From contig JAFDVY010000017.1 in NCBI GenBank assembly GCA_018268785.1, positions 1 to 45,037 of the forward strand: a stretch of DNA of 45,037 bases, written 5' to 3'. The translations under genes were made by a program, and so were the position numbers. The notes below the pieces were generated by a model. The model saw nothing but the letters and a program-made list of their open reading frames with translations, did not search any database and had not been told where the DNA came from. Positions 8,297 to 16,272 of the stretch are shown piece after piece (position 1 is the stretch's first letter; each line of letters opens with the position of its first letter). The DNA is from Acidobacteriota bacterium (GTDB lineage: Bacteria; Acidobacteriota; Terriglobia; Acidiferrales; UBA7541).

Positions 8297-8590
8297 TTGT
8301 TTTTAGCGCTATGGGAGTTCGAAGTCAAGCCGGGATATGAAGAAAAGTTTGAAGAGGTATATGGAGCGGAGGGGGCGTGGGCGAAGCTGTTTTTACGCGA
8401 TGCGGGGTATCGCGGGACACGGCTGACGAGGGATGTGGAGCGAGAGCGGGTTTATTTGACGCTGGATTCTTGGGAGACGCGGGAAGCGTATGAGAATTTC
8501 AAGAAAGAGAATGCGGCTGAGTATGAGCGGATTGATCGGGAGTGCGAGGGAATGACAGTTCAAGAGAAGAAATTAGGCGAATTCGACTAA
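8297..8590 (+). CDS. ABM-type (antibiotic biosynthesis monooxygenase fold) small protein
   Basis: 97 residues from a TTG at 8297 preceded by AGGAG. The pattern FLALWEFEVKPGYEEKFEEVY, then a central RGTRLTRDVERERVYLTLDSWETREAYENF, is the dimeric alpha-beta barrel found in ABM and related heme- or quinone-active small enzymes; the length matches the family. The frame is open upstream to 8174 but those residues do not look like the family and lack a ribosome site. The stop is one base from the convergent stop of the next gene. Substrate unknown. Confidence 0.7.
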   Translation: MFLALWEFEVKPGYEEKFEEVYGAEGAWAKLFLRDAGYRGTRLTRDVERERVYLTLDSWETREAYENFKKENAAEYERIDRECEGMTVQEKKLGEFD

Positions 8591-8591
8591 A

Positions 8592-8855
8592 TTAGTTACC
8601 ACGACCCCAAATAAGGCGTCGGATCAATTCATAGATTGCAAAGAGAATAAGCAGAACGAAGAAAATTCTCATCGGCCATTCGAGGTATTCCTGGACGTGA
8701 ACAACCAGCCAGTAGGGCGATTGGCCACGTCGGCCCTCCATGGCGTCAAGATACCAGTGAACTCGAAGTTCATTGAGTGCAAACCAAGAAGAAATAGAAG
8801 TGAGAAGCGAGAATAGAGAAATCCAGAGTGGCCACTTTGCGCTTAGTGACGTCAT
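8592..8855 (-). CDS. Small two-helix membrane protein, unknown function
   Basis: 87 residues with an N-terminal hydrophobic segment (WISLFSLLTSISSWFAL), a polar middle (VHWYLDAMEGRRGQSPYW) and a second helix (IFFVLLILFAIYELI) ending in a positively charged tail (RRLIWGRGN). It lies 33 bases downstream of hpnE on the same strand, so it could be the last gene of the hopanoid transcript. No family recognised. Confidence 0.55.
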   Translation of the reverse strand: MTSLSAKWPLWISLFSLLTSISSWFALNELRVHWYLDAMEGRRGQSPYWLVVHVQEYLEWPMRIFFVLLILFAIYELIRRLIWGRGN

Positions 8856-8888
8856 AGTGCCGAGTATAGGCGGGCTTGTTCGGTGTTT

Positions 8889-10337
8889 CTAGGTGAAAAG
8901 CCGCGAGAGACCTGTTGGCAGAAGGTCGGGCTGGAGGAATTTGGCGGGAGTGCCGGTGGAGCGCAAGAGGGCTTCTGCGGCGAGGTAGCCGCTGCGGACG
9001 GCGCCTTCCATGGTGGAGGGCCAGCCTGTGGCAGTCCAATCGCCGGCAAGGAATAGGCCGGGCGTGTTGGTGGTTTGTGGGGGACGGAAGCGGTCGACGC
9101 CTGGTTCAGGGGAAAACGTGGCGGAGGCTTCCTTGATGACTGTGGCTTTGACGAGTTGAGCTTCGCGGGCGAGGGGAAGCGCTTGGCGGATTTCTTTCAG
9201 GCAGAGGTCGATGATTTCTTCGCGGGATTTTTTTAACAAATCGTAAGAGGCGCTGATGACTAGTTGGAGATACTGGCCCGAAGAAACAGCGGATTCCTCG
9301 GGCAAATTCGGCCCTCGGGATGACATCTCGCCTGGGTGATACAAGGCGGTTTTGTTGAAGACCCACTGGACGTTGGTGTCGAGTAGCGTGATGAACGGTT
9401 CGGCGGTAACAGGGCGGTCGAACCAGAAATGGACGCCGGTGATTGGAGAAACTTTGATCTTGTCGAGTGAGGCGAGCGCAGGATTGGCGGATTTTATTTC
9501 TTGTGGCAGCAAGTTGTCCAGGGCGGTGTGCGGCAAGGCGAAGACGTAAGCGTCGGCGGATTCTTCGCGGCCACCATCGAATTGCATGGCGGTGACGACA
9601 CCGTTTTCGACGAGGATTCCGCGGACCGGCGCGCGAAGCGTCACTTCCCCTCCCTTTTTTTCGATGGCGACGCGGCAGCCGTCGTAGAGATCGGCGAGTG
9701 GAACGGCGGGAACGCCCATACGGTAACCGGTCCGATTCGAGAGAAACGCTTTCCAGAAAACGTCAATGCCGAAGCGGGCGTCGGTACGGTCGAGCTCTTC
9801 GTCGAGCGCGCTGACTAGGACGACGCGCCAGAAGCGTTCGATAGCGTGCGGCGTTTGCTTCTGGCTTCTGAGCCAATCGAGCATGGAAATTCCTGCTGGT
9901 GTGGCGACTTCTTTCGGTTTTCCGCCGGTGAACAGGATGCGCATCATTGCGCGGGCTATGGAAAGCCTGTCACCGAGCGAGAGCGGGGCGAACGTGGCGA
10001 ACGAACCCATCATGTGAAACGGGGCTGGCAAAATCCCGGCTTGCATGGCGCCGCTGCGGCCTTGCGGGTCGAGAAAAAAGAGACGGTCGAAGAATTTTAC
10101 TTTGTTGGCGGAGCCGACGCGGCGGTAAAAATCGTCGAGATTGGTGCAGCAGCCGAGCGTGACGTGCTGACAATTGTCGACGTGTTCGCCGCTGGGGAGA
10201 ACATACGACGTGGCGCGGCCGCCGAGATAGGGCCGCAGTTCGAAGAGTTTTACTCGCCAGCCGGAGTCAGCCAGCGCGACGCCGGCCGCCAGGCCCGCCA
10301 GCCCGCCGCCGATCACGATCACGTTTTTCGAGGACAT
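8889..10337 (-). CDS. hpnE: Hydroxysqualene dehydroxylase HpnE (FAD amine-oxidase family)
   Basis: 482 residues. HpnE reduces hydroxysqualene to squalene, the third step of the HpnC/HpnD/HpnE squalene route. The FAD-binding Rossmann loop VIVIGGGLAGLAAGVAL is at residues 6-22, followed by LFELRPYLGGRATSY; a C-terminal LFLAGDWTATGWPSTMEGAVRSG completes FAD binding, as in phytoene-desaturase-like proteins. The start is the ATG at 10337 immediately before the Rossmann strand. Its first 71 bases overlap the 3' end of the hpnC-hpnD fusion gene in another frame, so it is translationally coupled to it. The frame is open farther upstream, but that would precede the FAD fold with 57 unrelated residues. 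Confidence 0.9.
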   Translation of the reverse strand: MSSKNVIVIGGGLAGLAAGVALADSGWRVKLFELRPYLGGRATSYVLPSGEHVDNCQHVTLGCCTNLDDFYRRVGSANKVKFFDRLFFLDPQGRSGAMQAGILPAPFHMMGSFATFAPLSLGDRLSIARAMMRILFTGGKPKEVATPAGISMLDWLRSQKQTPHAIERFWRVVLVSALDEELDRTDARFGIDVFWKAFLSNRTGYRMGVPAVPLADLYDGCRVAIEKKGGEVTLRAPVRGILVENGVVTAMQFDGGREESADAYVFALPHTALDNLLPQEIKSANPALASLDKIKVSPITGVHFWFDRPVTAEPFITLLDTNVQWVFNKTALYHPGEMSSRGPNLPEESAVSSGQYLQLVISASYDLLKKSREEIIDLCLKEIRQALPLAREAQLVKATVIKEASATFSPEPGVDRFRPPQTTNTPGLFLAGDWTATGWPSTMEGAVRSGYLAAEALLRSTGTPAKFLQPDLLPTGLSRLFT

Positions 10338-12180
10338 TTTCCCTTGTGTGGCGCCCGAATCGGGCGCGGGCGATAGAAAGAATTTTTTCCGTTTTGGAGA
10401 GTCGGACGCGTTCTCCAAAAACGGCAAAATCGAGCGATTCGATGCGCGCAAGGAGCGCAGAGTAAGTGTGCACCAGGAGCCAGAGCGTGCCGCGGCTGTC
10501 GGCGTCAATCAGATCGAGAAGTTCCGCTCCTTCTTCGTAATTTTCCCAGGCACGTTCGGCTTCGAAGCGAAGGAGTTCGCGGACGCCGAGCGTGGCTTCG
10601 CTGCGGCCAAAATCCTGAGGTGAGACATTGTAGCGGGCCAAATCCTCGTCGGGAATGTAGACTCTGCCGAGCGAAAAATCTTCGTGAACATCACGAATGA
10701 TATTCGTGAGTTGAAACGCGAGGCCGAGTTTTTCGGCGAGGTCGAGTGCGCGTGGATCTTTGAAACCGAAGATGTGCGTGCAGGTTAGACCAACGGTTCC
10801 GGCTACGCGATAGCAGTATTCGCGAAGGCGATCGAAGGTCGGATAGGTCTGGACGGTGAGATCCATTTCAGCGCCGGAGATGAGGTCGTGGAGATAGCGC
10901 GTGGGCATGTTGTAGCACCGGATAGTGTCCACAAGAGCAGGCAACGTTTCGGCGGCATGATTTGGCGCAGAATCAGAAAGGCCCGTGCCATTAACGGCTT
11001 GGTCTAGAGCCGCCCGCCATTTGGCAAGACCACGTTGTTTCGCAGCGAGGTCATCGCCCTCGTCGGCGACATCGTCAATCAAGCGCATGAAAGCGTAAAG
11101 CGCAACAATGCCGTCACGTTTCTCCTTGGGGAGAAGGAAGAACGCAGGATAAAAGCTGCTATGGGAAGAACGCGCTATCTGGTGACAGGCTGCGTATGAC
11201 GCTTCGACGCCGGGAGCCAGCGCCGAAGAGGGCGCGATATATCGTGCCCCTACAGTCGCCGTCACTTGGGATTTGCGTCGTGAAAAAGCGTGGCGGAGCA
11301 AGACCCCGCCGAGCAAGCGAGCTTGTTTGACCTTGCCAATTGACGGGCGGCGATTGAGCGTGTCGTAGCCTTGGGCTTCGATGGCGTTGAGAACAGCGAT
11401 GCCGCCACGGCTGAACATTTCAAGATCGACGCTGAGGCGTCCATCCACCATTTTTGCTAGGGGATAGCCTTCGGCAAAGAGCTCTCGGGTGCGGGCGACA
11501 AGGTCTTTCATCAAAGGAACATATCGCTCGCTGAACTGGCGATTGACGATTTCGCTTTCGGCGACGCCGTGCCGTGCGGCGACGTCGAGCGGGATATAGA
11601 TGCGTCCTTTTTCCAGGTCGCGCGAAACATCCTGCCAGAAATTAGCCAGCTGAAGCGCTGTGCAGGTTGCGTCGGAAAGTTTTTGGCGCTGTTCATCTCG
11701 ATAGCCGCAAAGATACAGGACGAGGCGGCCGACGGGATTTGCGGAATAGACGCAGTAGCCGATCATCGCTTCCCAGGTTTGATAGCGCTTGGTGGTTTGG
11801 TCCTGGCGAAAGGCTTTTAATAAATCGGCGAAAGGTTGCTTCGGAATGTCCTTTTCGAAAATGGTCTGGCGCAGCGCGATGAAAATCGGATGCGACGGCT
11901 TGCCTTCGTAGCAGAGGTCAAGCTCGCTATTCCACCAGTCGAGAAGTTCCAGGGCGCGGGGCGCGTCCGGAATTTCGTCACCGAGGTCGTCAGCCCATCT
12001 GCAGTACGCGTATACATTATAAAAATGCTGGTGAAGGTCTTTCGGCAGGAGCCAGGAGACGACGTTGAAATTTTCGTAGTGATGGGTAGCGAGCCACTTG
12101 GTGAAGTGCTGCGCCGTTTCCGGCGAACACCCCGCGGCGGGGGCGTTTGCGGAGATTTCGAGTTCACCGGGGCGGAGCAT
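10267..12180 (-). CDS. hpnC-hpnD: Fused HpnC-HpnD squalene synthase pair
   Basis: 637 residues holding two squalene/phytoene-synthase domains. The N-terminal domain (about 20-290) is HpnC-like: HYENFNVVSWLLP, the first Asp motif WADDLGDE, and NFWQDVSRDLEKGRIYIP. The C-terminal domain (about 330-600) is HpnD-like: SSFYPAFFLLP, LIDDVADE, and NIIRDVHEDFSLGRVYIP. HpnD makes presqualene diphosphate from two farnesyl diphosphates and HpnC converts it to hydroxysqualene; normally these are separate proteins of ~280-300 residues. Residues 310-318 of the linker (VGARYIAPS) are encoded by a copy of the dispersed palindromic repeat. The last ~24 residues are Arg/Gly-rich because they are read from the other frame of the hpnE start. 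Both active sites look intact. Confidence 0.88.
   Translation of the reverse strand: MLRPGELEISANAPAAGCSPETAQHFTKWLATHHYENFNVVSWLLPKDLHQHFYNVYAYCRWADDLGDEIPDAPRALELLDWWNSELDLCYEGKPSHPIFIALRQTIFEKDIPKQPFADLLKAFRQDQTTKRYQTWEAMIGYCVYSANPVGRLVLYLCGYRDEQRQKLSDATCTALQLANFWQDVSRDLEKGRIYIPLDVAARHGVAESEIVNRQFSERYVPLMKDLVARTRELFAEGYPLAKMVDGRLSVDLEMFSRGGIAVLNAIEAQGYDTLNRRPSIGKVKQARLLGGVLLRHAFSRRKSQVTATVGARYIAPSSALAPGVEASYAACHQIARSSHSSFYPAFFLLPKEKRDGIVALYAFMRLIDDVADEGDDLAAKQRGLAKWRAALDQAVNGTGLSDSAPNHAAETLPALVDTIRCYNMPTRYLHDLISGAEMDLTVQTYPTFDRLREYCYRVAGTVGLTCTHIFGFKDPRALDLAEKLGLAFQLTNIIRDVHEDFSLGRVYIPDEDLARYNVSPQDFGRSEATLGVRELLRFEAERAWENYEEGAELLDLIDADSRGTLWLLVHTYSALLARIESLDFAVFGERVRLSKTEKILSIARARFGRHTRENVLEKRDRDRRRAGGPGGRRRAG
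11228..11253 (+). repeat. 26-nt palindromic repeat (GATATATC core), copy C, inside a coding region
   Basis: Same element as at 426 with one arm change (GGCGCGATATATCGTG). It lies wholly inside the hpnC-hpnD gene, between the two enzyme domains. On the coding strand it is read GTA-GGG-GCA, so the TAG in the repeat is out of frame and the frame stays open. Confidence 0.9.
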
Positions 12181-12274
12181 TGTTAAAGGATAGCGTTGTT
12201 TGGCGAAAAAAGCAGATCCCTCAGGCAGTACCCGCCTTCGGAATGACTCGCAAACTGGAGTTTTGAAAGCAACG

Positions 12275-13390
12275 TTACGGGCGGACGGCGACTTTGATTT
12301 CGCCGCTGCGGGCTTTCATGCGTTCGAAGGTTTGCGGGAGGTCGGCGAGGGTGATTTCTTCGGTGACAAAATCCTGCGCGGAAATGTCGCCTCGCTTCAC
12401 GGCTTCGAGGGCTTCGCGAATGAAACGCGGCGTGTGATGGAAGGGCGAAATGAGCCGGATTTCCGAATAGTGAATTTGAGCGGGTTCGATGGCAACTTTT
12501 GTGCCGGACGGCAAGCCGCTGAAGAAATTGACAACGCCGCCGCGGCGAACCATGGAGAGAGCCAATTCCCAGGCAGCAGGATTGCCGGCGGCTTCGACTA
12601 CACCATCCGCGCCACGACCATCGTCGGTAAGCGACTTGACGGCGGCGGCGACATCGGGAGTTTCGGTAACGTTGATTGTGGCAATGGCTCCGAGGCGGCG
12701 CGCGACATCAAGCGGCGCAGCACGGCGAGCGAGCGCGACGACGCGAATGCCGCGGCGAGTGAGCATGCGCACAAACTTTAAGCCAATAGGGCCGCAGCCG
12801 ATGACCACGGCGGTGTCGCCTGTGCGCAATTCCATTTCGTGAATGCCACGCAGGACGCAGGCGAGCGGCTCAACTAAAGCGGCGCTCTGATCATCCACGC
12901 TGTGAGGGACTTCGAGCATGTTTTCCATGACGATGCGGCCGGGGATGCGCATGTATTCGGCATAGGCGCCGTTGTTGAAGAGCAAGTCTTCGCAAAGATT
13001 TTCCTGACCGCGGCGGCAGTGATAACAGCGCAGGCAGGGAGCGGAGTTCGCCGCGATGACGCGGGTGCCGAGGCGCCATTTCTGATCCACGCGCTTGCCG
13101 ACGGAGACGATATCGCCGACGACTTCGTGTCCGAACACGGCTGGCGGTTGAATCATTTTCGCGTGATAGCCGCGCTTCCAGACTTTCAAATCAGTGCCAT
13201 CGGTGAGTGCAAGCCGCACACGCAACAAAACTTCTTCCGCGCCAACGCTGGGCACATCCACTTGTTCGATGCGGAGGTCTTCGCTGCCATAGAGAACCGC
13301 GGCAGTCATCTTTTGAGGCAGGACGCGGCGCGCTATCGCTACGACTTCATCTATGGCCGCTTCGATCTTTTTTGTGGTTGAACTCTTCAT
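12275..13390 (-). CDS. Zinc-type medium-chain dehydrogenase, Asp at catalytic Cys position
   Basis: 371 residues, MDR/alcohol-dehydrogenase fold. The structural zinc site is intact (Cys119, 122, 125, 133), FGHEVVG supplies His88/Glu89, and GCGPIGLK is the NAD(P) loop. Where the catalytic zinc Cys normally sits (GICGTD) this protein has LTDGTD, with Asp64. Asp at this place occurs, from memory, in haloarchaeal glucose dehydrogenases, so zinc may still bind. Its ATG overlaps the stop of the next MDR gene upstream by four bases. Its place in a hopanoid operon suggests an oxidation or reduction of the polyol side chain. M28 is an alternative start closer to the usual MDR N-terminus. Substrate unknown. 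Confidence 0.82.
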   Translation of the reverse strand: MKSSTTKKIEAAIDEVVAIARRVLPQKMTAAVLYGSEDLRIEQVDVPSVGAEEVLLRVRLALTDGTDLKVWKRGYHAKMIQPPAVFGHEVVGDIVSVGKRVDQKWRLGTRVIAANSAPCLRCYHCRRGQENLCEDLLFNNGAYAEYMRIPGRIVMENMLEVPHSVDDQSAALVEPLACVLRGIHEMELRTGDTAVVIGCGPIGLKFVRMLTRRGIRVVALARRAAPLDVARRLGAIATINVTETPDVAAAVKSLTDDGRGADGVVEAAGNPAAWELALSMVRRGGVVNFFSGLPSGTKVAIEPAQIHYSEIRLISPFHHTPRFIREALEAVKRGDISAQDFVTEEITLADLPQTFERMKARSGEIKVAVRP

Positions 13391-14499
13391 TTGTGCGTGA
13401 TCAAAATCTTCAGCGACTCCGCCGTGGGGCGCGCCGCCAGATCGAGCGCTTCCTGAATATTATCCAGCGGATAGCGATGGGTTACGATATCCATTACAGG
13501 AAGTTTCTTTTGCAGCACCAGAGCCGCCGCTTCCTCCTGGATGTCTACGGCCGCGCTGTAACTGCCCAGAATTTCCTTTTCGTCGATACCGACCGCCGCC
13601 GCGGGAAACTCAATCCGGGTTACCGGATCGTTCGCCGCAAACAGAAGAACTCTACCGCCGGGCCTTGACGCCGCGAGAGATTCCACAACAACGGCAGGAT
13701 GCGCGACTGCCACCAACACAGCATCCACCCCACGGCCCTCTGTCCGGGCCTTGACCTGTGCCACAAGCTTACCACCGCTAGGGTCAAAAGACTCTACTGC
13801 TCCGAGAGTTAGGCTCTTCATGCGGCGTTCGGGCATAGGGTCGCTGGTGAAGAGCCGCGCTCCGAAAAGATTGGCAACCATCAGGAGTTGCAGGCCGATG
13901 GGGCCACAACCAGCAACGAGAACGTTTTCGCCCCGTGCGATGCGGGCTTTTTGTACTGCTTTGTAAATCGTGTTGATGGGCTCGATGAAGGTGGCTTCTT
14001 CGAAGCTGACGTTGTCTGGCAGAGCGACGATGCCACGCTCGGCGACCCACGGCATGGCTTTGACGTATTCGGCAAAGCCTCCGCCATTGGGCGTAAAGCC
14101 AGCGGTGAGGCCGGTGGTTTTGTACTGTTTGCACTGGGAAAACGAGCGGCGTTCGCAATAGAAACACGAGCCGCAAGGCGTGTGATGAAAACTCATCACG
14201 CGGTCGCCTGGCTTGAATTTTGTGACGCCGGGGCCGACGGCGACGACCGTGCCGGCGAGTTCGTGGCCGAGGATTTGCGGCGGTTCGACGTAACGCTGGA
14301 AGATTTTTTTTATGTCGGTTCCGCAAATGCCGCACGCGGCGACTTTGATGAGAACTTCGCGTTCACCGACTTCCGGGACTGGGACTTCTTCGACTCGGAC
14401 GATGCCCTGATCGCGGTAGACGCCGGCGCGCATGGTCTTGGGAATGGGGCCGAGGGTTTTCACGGCATCGCTCGAAATCTTAGGAAAAGCGGCGTTCAT
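13387..14499 (-). CDS. Zinc-dependent alcohol dehydrogenase (MDR family)
   Basis: 370 residues with a canonical MDR zinc site: catalytic CGICGTD (Cys59), GHE (His79/Glu80), structural zinc Cys109, 112, 115, 123, and the cofactor loop GCGPIGLQ. It oxidises an alcohol or reduces an aldehyde with NAD(P)H. The ATG overlaps the stop of hpnG by four bases and the stop overlaps the start of the second MDR gene by four, so it is firmly inside the hopanoid operon. It shares an N-terminal extension of ~25 residues with its neighbour, suggesting an old tandem duplication. A role in bacteriohopanepolyol formation is inference. Confidence 0.87.
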   Translation of the reverse strand: MNAAFPKISSDAVKTLGPIPKTMRAGVYRDQGIVRVEEVPVPEVGEREVLIKVAACGICGTDIKKIFQRYVEPPQILGHELAGTVVAVGPGVTKFKPGDRVMSFHHTPCGSCFYCERRSFSQCKQYKTTGLTAGFTPNGGGFAEYVKAMPWVAERGIVALPDNVSFEEATFIEPINTIYKAVQKARIARGENVLVAGCGPIGLQLLMVANLFGARLFTSDPMPERRMKSLTLGAVESFDPSGGKLVAQVKARTEGRGVDAVLVAVAHPAVVVESLAASRPGGRVLLFAANDPVTRIEFPAAAVGIDEKEILGSYSAAVDIQEEAAALVLQKKLPVMDIVTHRYPLDNIQEALDLAARPTAESLKILITHK

Positions 14500-15245
14500 G
14501 CGTTAACTGACCTTTCCAAAATCGCTGGCACGGCGGCAACGAATTTCTCAATGAACTCTGCCAGCTTCTGCCCTGCGCTAAAGCTCTGGCGGCCAAAACG
14601 AATGATGTCTGGAAGGCGCTGTGGTCCTCGGACAATCTGGTTTAGCAAATTCAATGGCTTGACGGCTCCCTGAGGCGTGAGGCAGCGATCGAAATCGAGC
14701 GGAAGATCCTCTCCCGAGACATCACTGACAACGCGAATCGCAATCGAAGGCACTCCTGCTTGGGCAAACCGATCCATCACTATTGCCGACTCCATGTCCA
14801 CGGCCTCTCCAAAGAACGCCAGACGGGATTTTTCTTCCGCAGTCTTAACCAATCGATCTACGGTAATCAGATTTTCGATTGGCAGCGCGCCCAAATGAAC
14901 TGCTTCGTCGCGCAGGGGAGGTTCCGAATCTACATTCGCGTGGTTTTTCAGCGTCCTCGTTTTCACAGGGGCAATGATTTGACAAGCGGTGAGTTCAGGT
15001 TTCAAACCGCCTGCAAAGCCTGAGGAGACAAGCACGTCTGGCTTTTTTACCGTCAGGAATTCTGTCTTGGCCAGCGCAGCATTGACCGAGACTTCACCAA
15101 TACCGGTGAGAAGAACATTGATTTGATACGGAGTTTCTCCGGTCGAAGAGGAGAATTCAAATTTCGAGCTTCCTCTTTCAAACTTGCGAATCTTCCGCCA
15201 GGGGGCGAATTCGGCTTCGACGGCGAACGTGACGAGGATGCGCAT
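14496..15245 (-). CDS. hpnG: HpnG-like nucleoside phosphorylase (adenosylhopane nucleosidase)
   Basis: 249 residues, nucleoside-phosphorylase fold: ILVTFAVEAEFAPW at the N-terminus, LLTGIGEVSVNAALAK, VSSGFAGGL, and the substrate-site AVDMESAIVMDRFA. HpnG releases adenine from adenosylhopane to give a phosphorylated ribosylhopane on the way to bacteriohopanetetrol. The start is the ATG at 15245, one base after the hpnA stop; the frame extends to 15296 inside hpnA but those residues are not family-like. The stop overlaps the first alcohol dehydrogenase gene by four bases. The hopanoid role rests on the operon context plus fold. Confidence 0.85.
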   Translation of the reverse strand: MRILVTFAVEAEFAPWRKIRKFERGSSKFEFSSSTGETPYQINVLLTGIGEVSVNAALAKTEFLTVKKPDVLVSSGFAGGLKPELTACQIIAPVKTRTLKNHANVDSEPPLRDEAVHLGALPIENLITVDRLVKTAEEKSRLAFFGEAVDMESAIVMDRFAQAGVPSIAIRVVSDVSGEDLPLDFDRCLTPQGAVKPLNLLNQIVRGPQRLPDIIRFGRQSFSAGQKLAEFIEKFVAAVPAILERSVNA

Positions 15246-15246
15246 A

Positions 15247-16269
15247 TCAGGCGGCACGCGCGGCAGCGATTTTCTTGGCTCGGCGCGGGGAAACATAGCC
15301 GTTGTCGGCGTACCAGCGGACGGCGCGCTCGAATGCAGCAGCGACGGAGCCCGGTTTGAAGCCGAGTTCTTTCTGCGCGCGTTTGGCGTCCACGAACATC
15401 ATGTGCTGTGCGATTTTTACGCCTTCCACGGGAATTCCCGGCTCGCGGCCGAGCAATCGCGAAAATGCCGTATTGGCATAGGCTACACCCAACGCGAGCC
15501 CGTGCGGGATTTTCAGTTTTGGCGCGGGGAGTCCGGTAAGGTCAGCGAGTGTGTCCAGAACTTGCTTGAGCGTGAGATTTTCCGCACCGAGCAAGTAGCG
15601 CTCAGCGATTTTACCTTTTTCAGAAACGAGCAAATGTCCCGTAGCACACTCTTCGACGCCAACGAAGTTCAAACCAGTTTCAACATACCCTGGCATTTTG
15701 CCATTCAAAAAATCGAGAATAATTTTTCCCGTTGGAGTTGGCTTCCAATCCCAAGGACCAACCGGAGTGGTCGGCATGGCGACTACCGCGGGAAAACCTT
15801 GTTTTGCTGCGTCGAGCACTTCCCTTTCGGCTTGCCACTTGGAACGCTTGTAGTGGCCCACCATTTCTTCGAGCCTGGCCTCGGTGAATTCGTTGGGATG
15901 TTCGGGGCGATCCACTGCGATCGTGGCAACGGTGCTGGTGTAGATGAATTGCGAAACTCCGGCACGCTTGGCTGCTTCCAAAAGATTTTTTGTGCCGCCA
16001 ACGTTCGAATCGTAAATTTCCTGTTTGCGCTTGGCCCAGAGGCGATAGTCGGCCGCGACGTGAAAAACTCTCGAAACGCCGTCCAATGCGCGAGCGAGCG
16101 ACGTAGTGTCGCGGAGGTCGCCTGTCACGTATTCGAGAGGGAGATCCGCGATGGCACGATTGTTGCTAGAAGCGCGCAATAGCACGCGCACAGCGTCGCC
16201 GCGAGCGACAAGCTGGCGCGTGACGTGGCTGCCGAGAAAACCAGATGCACCGGTGACGAGTGTAGTCAT
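15247..16269 (-). CDS. hpnA: Hopanoid-associated NAD-dependent epimerase/reductase HpnA
   Basis: 340-residue short-chain dehydrogenase of the extended type. NAD-binding TGASGFLGSHV at residues 6-16; catalytic Tyr-x3-Lys in GHYKRSKWQAE; upstream TSTVATI gives the Ser/Thr of the triad. The block VHVAADYRLWAKR-like (here VFHVAADYRLWAKR) and the VGPWDWKPTPTG segment are typical of HpnA. The family is tied to hopanoid loci; its exact reaction is not settled. The C-terminus is lysine/alanine-rich. Spacing is one base to hpnG and three bases to the radical-SAM-like gene upstream. Confidence 0.9.
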   Translation of the reverse strand: MTTLVTGASGFLGSHVTRQLVARGDAVRVLLRASSNNRAIADLPLEYVTGDLRDTTSLARALDGVSRVFHVAADYRLWAKRKQEIYDSNVGGTKNLLEAAKRAGVSQFIYTSTVATIAVDRPEHPNEFTEARLEEMVGHYKRSKWQAEREVLDAAKQGFPAVVAMPTTPVGPWDWKPTPTGKIILDFLNGKMPGYVETGLNFVGVEECATGHLLVSEKGKIAERYLLGAENLTLKQVLDTLADLTGLPAPKLKIPHGLALGVAYANTAFSRLLGREPGIPVEGVKIAQHMMFVDAKRAQKELGFKPGSVAAAFERAVRWYADNGYVSPRRAKKIAAARAA

Positions 16270-16272
16270 CGG

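Noticed and set aside
12003..12026. dif-like word (ACGCGTATACATTATAAAAATG) near the composition shift
   Set aside because: It lies within the conserved HpnC coding block FYNVYAYCRWADD and matches only part of a dif consensus; probably chance.
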